From positions 1-46,339 of the forward strand of contig VGHK01000017.1 in assembly GCA_016868305.1 (NCBI GenBank): a DNA stretch of 46,339 nucleotides, given 5' to 3'. The translations under genes and the position numbers were made by a program. The notes below the pieces were generated by a model. That model was not told the origin of the DNA. It searched no databases and worked only from the letters and a program-made list of their open reading frames with translations. Source of the DNA: Betaproteobacteria bacterium (GTDB lineage: Bacteria; Pseudomonadota; Gammaproteobacteria; Burkholderiales; Burkholderiaceae_A). The first letter of the stretch is position 1, and every line of letters begins with the position of its first letter. Positions 45,623 to 46,339 of this stretch are shown here, in pieces.

Positions 45623-45741
45623 CATTACGGTGACAGTTTACTAAATACACTAAATTTTGAGGAAAAATGCAAAATTTGATTAATTTAGTGTATTTAGTAA
45701 ACTGTCACCGTAATGGTGTCACCGTAATGCGCAACCGTAAT
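45623..45741. repeat. Palindromic element, copy 3, with iterated ends
   Basis: Arms 45623-45656 and 45682-45715 are perfect 34-bp inverted repeats around a 25-base spacer close to that of copy 1. Both ends are iterated: CATTACG occurs twice in tandem at 45616-45629 on the left, and on the right TGTCACCGTAAT recurs at 45717-45728 followed by GCAACCGTAAT at 45731-45741. The tail ends two bases before the ATG of the amidohydrolase gene. Confidence 0.96.
45676..45703 (+). promoter_or_regulatory. Possible outward promoter in copy 3
   Basis: TTGATT (45676-45681) and TAAACT (45698-45703) are 16 bases apart and point towards the amidohydrolase gene. Each hexamer matches four of six consensus positions. 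The same arrangement exists in copy 1; copy 2 has lost the TTGATT. Weak evidence. Confidence 0.3.
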
Positions 45742-45743
45742 TG

Positions 45744-46339
45744 ATGTATTTCTATTCCCATCCTCGGTTTCAAGATCACTCCATGGGCGTGGGTCACCCG
45801 GAGTGCCCCGAGCGGCTTGTGGCAATAGAGCGCGCACTAAAGAGGCAGGGCCTATGGTCTGAACTTGAGCATCAGGTGCCTGAACCCATAGACGCTCAGT
45901 GGCTCAAACTCGCGCACACCGAGGATCACCTGCGGCGCCTTGCGGTGCCCGTACCCGTGGGTACCTTCAGGCATATAGATCCTGACACCTGCATGAATGC
46001 GCAGACCTACGAGGCCATTCTGCTGGCGAGTGGCGCAGTCGTTCAGGCCATCGATGCAGTGATGGCGGGTCGGACACGTCATGCGTTTTGTGCGGTTCGC
46101 CCCCCTGGCCATCACGCAGAGCGGGGCGCTGCCATGGGCTTTTGCTTCGTAAACCATATCGCAGTTGGTGCCTTGTATGCCCGACAAAAATACGCACTAG
46201 AACGCATTGCGGTGATCGACTTTGATGTGCACCACGGCAATGGCACCGAAGATATTCTTGCCAATGAGGAAGGCCTGCTCATGGTCTCTTTGTTTCAACA
46301 AGGGATCTACCCCGGTTCGGGTACCAGGCCCAAAGGCCC
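45744..46339 (+). CDS. Histone deacetylase/acetylpolyamine amidohydrolase family protein, N-terminal part
   Basis: Zinc-dependent deacetylase of the arginase fold. The frame runs from ATG 45744 to the window end without a stop (198 codons). SHPRFQDHSMGVGHPECPERL is the N-terminal signature of the bacterial HDAC-like family. RPPGHHAE contains the catalytic His pair (123, 124), GFCFVNHIAVGA follows, and VIDFDVHHGNGTED carries the zinc ligands Asp161 and His163. The gene is cut by the window edge, not truncated in the genome. No ribosome binding site is seen because repeat copy 3 abuts the start. Confidence 0.93.
   Translation, partial: MYFYSHPRFQDHSMGVGHPECPERLVAIERALKRQGLWSELEHQVPEPIDAQWLKLAHTEDHLRRLAVPVPVGTFRHIDPDTCMNAQTYEAILLASGAVVQAIDAVMAGRTRHAFCAVRPPGHHAERGAAMGFCFVNHIAVGALYARQKYALERIAVIDFDVHHGNGTEDILANEEGLLMVSLFQQGIYPGSGTRPKG

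Noticed and set aside
43099-45715. Composite transposon formed by copies 1 to 3
   Set aside because: No transposase lies between or beside the copies, and decayed halves occur inside and outside the interval, so separate insertions fit better.
42045-45741. CRISPR array from the repeated 30-34-bp sequences
   Set aside because: The repeats are opposing arms of palindromes with related spacers, spaced 0.7-1.8 kb apart with genes between them, and no cas gene is present.
45744-46339. Truncated deacetylase pseudogene
   Set aside because: The reading frame is intact to the last base; it is simply cut by the window end.

Overview
The window reads as a chromosomal segment of a betaproteobacterium of the order Burkholderiales. 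I infer this from gene families and gene order: metK divergent from two lpxL-type genes with dapF, a DUF484 gene and xerC behind them; gpmA, rhodanese, grxC, secB, gpsA, trmL, comF; and DUF2244, coxB, ctaD, a small assembly protein, ctaG, DUF2970, coxC, DUF2909, SURF1, ctaB. GC content is high, genes are tightly packed with many ATGA-type overlaps, and no gap between genes exceeds 300 bases. I saw no tRNA, rRNA, phage, transposase or CRISPR.

Layout. 1-5281: end of a MidA-like methyltransferase gene, then cca, an NDUFA9-like NAD(P)-binding protein and a lytic transglycosylase on the minus strand, divergent from 5-formyltetrahydrofolate cyclo-ligase. 5252-12338 (minus): xerC, ahcY and metF, with an S-adenosylhomocysteine (SAH) riboswitch and a good sigma70 promoter in front of ahcY, and further upstream DUF484, dapF and two lipid A acyltransferase-type genes. 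12345-17430 (plus): metK behind a leader with mutually exclusive helices, a COG0523 (CobW-type) GTPase gene broken by a 25-bp tandem duplication, dksA, argB, a HAD phosphatase and slmA. 17444-20498 (minus): MoeB/ThiF-like, ctpA, gpmA. 20567-23011 (plus): rhodanese, grxC, secB, gpsA. 22995-24382 (minus): trmL, comF. 24429-34020 (plus): a BioC-like protein, then the aa3-type cytochrome c oxidase cluster through ctaB and coaD. 34026-37577 (minus): rsmD and two M16 peptidase genes. Then ftsY (plus), a large arginine/lysine/ornithine decarboxylase (minus), and rpoH (plus) behind a perfect CIRCE operator.

The genes form functional groups. metK, ahcY, metF and formyl-THF cyclo-ligase serve the methyl cycle and one-carbon metabolism, and two of these transcription units carry RNA-leader control. 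The cox cluster holds the oxidase subunits with copper and heme assembly factors, but no heme A synthase (ctaA) where one would be expected. rpoH under CIRCE links the HrcA and sigma32 heat-shock circuits.

The accessory part is 41977-46339: a WYL-domain regulator, an HpcH/HpaI aldolase, a secreted SUMF1-domain protein, a Tat-exported intradiol dioxygenase and the start of a histone-deacetylase-like amidohydrolase. It is threaded with a 91-bp palindromic element (three full copies, each with about 33-bp arms) plus at least three decayed half-copies. One of these lies a few tens of bases upstream of the start codon of each of the five genes. This patterned repeat is the strongest candidate for something undescribed here. 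It could be a MITE/REP-like mobile element, an operator set for the WYL protein, or both.
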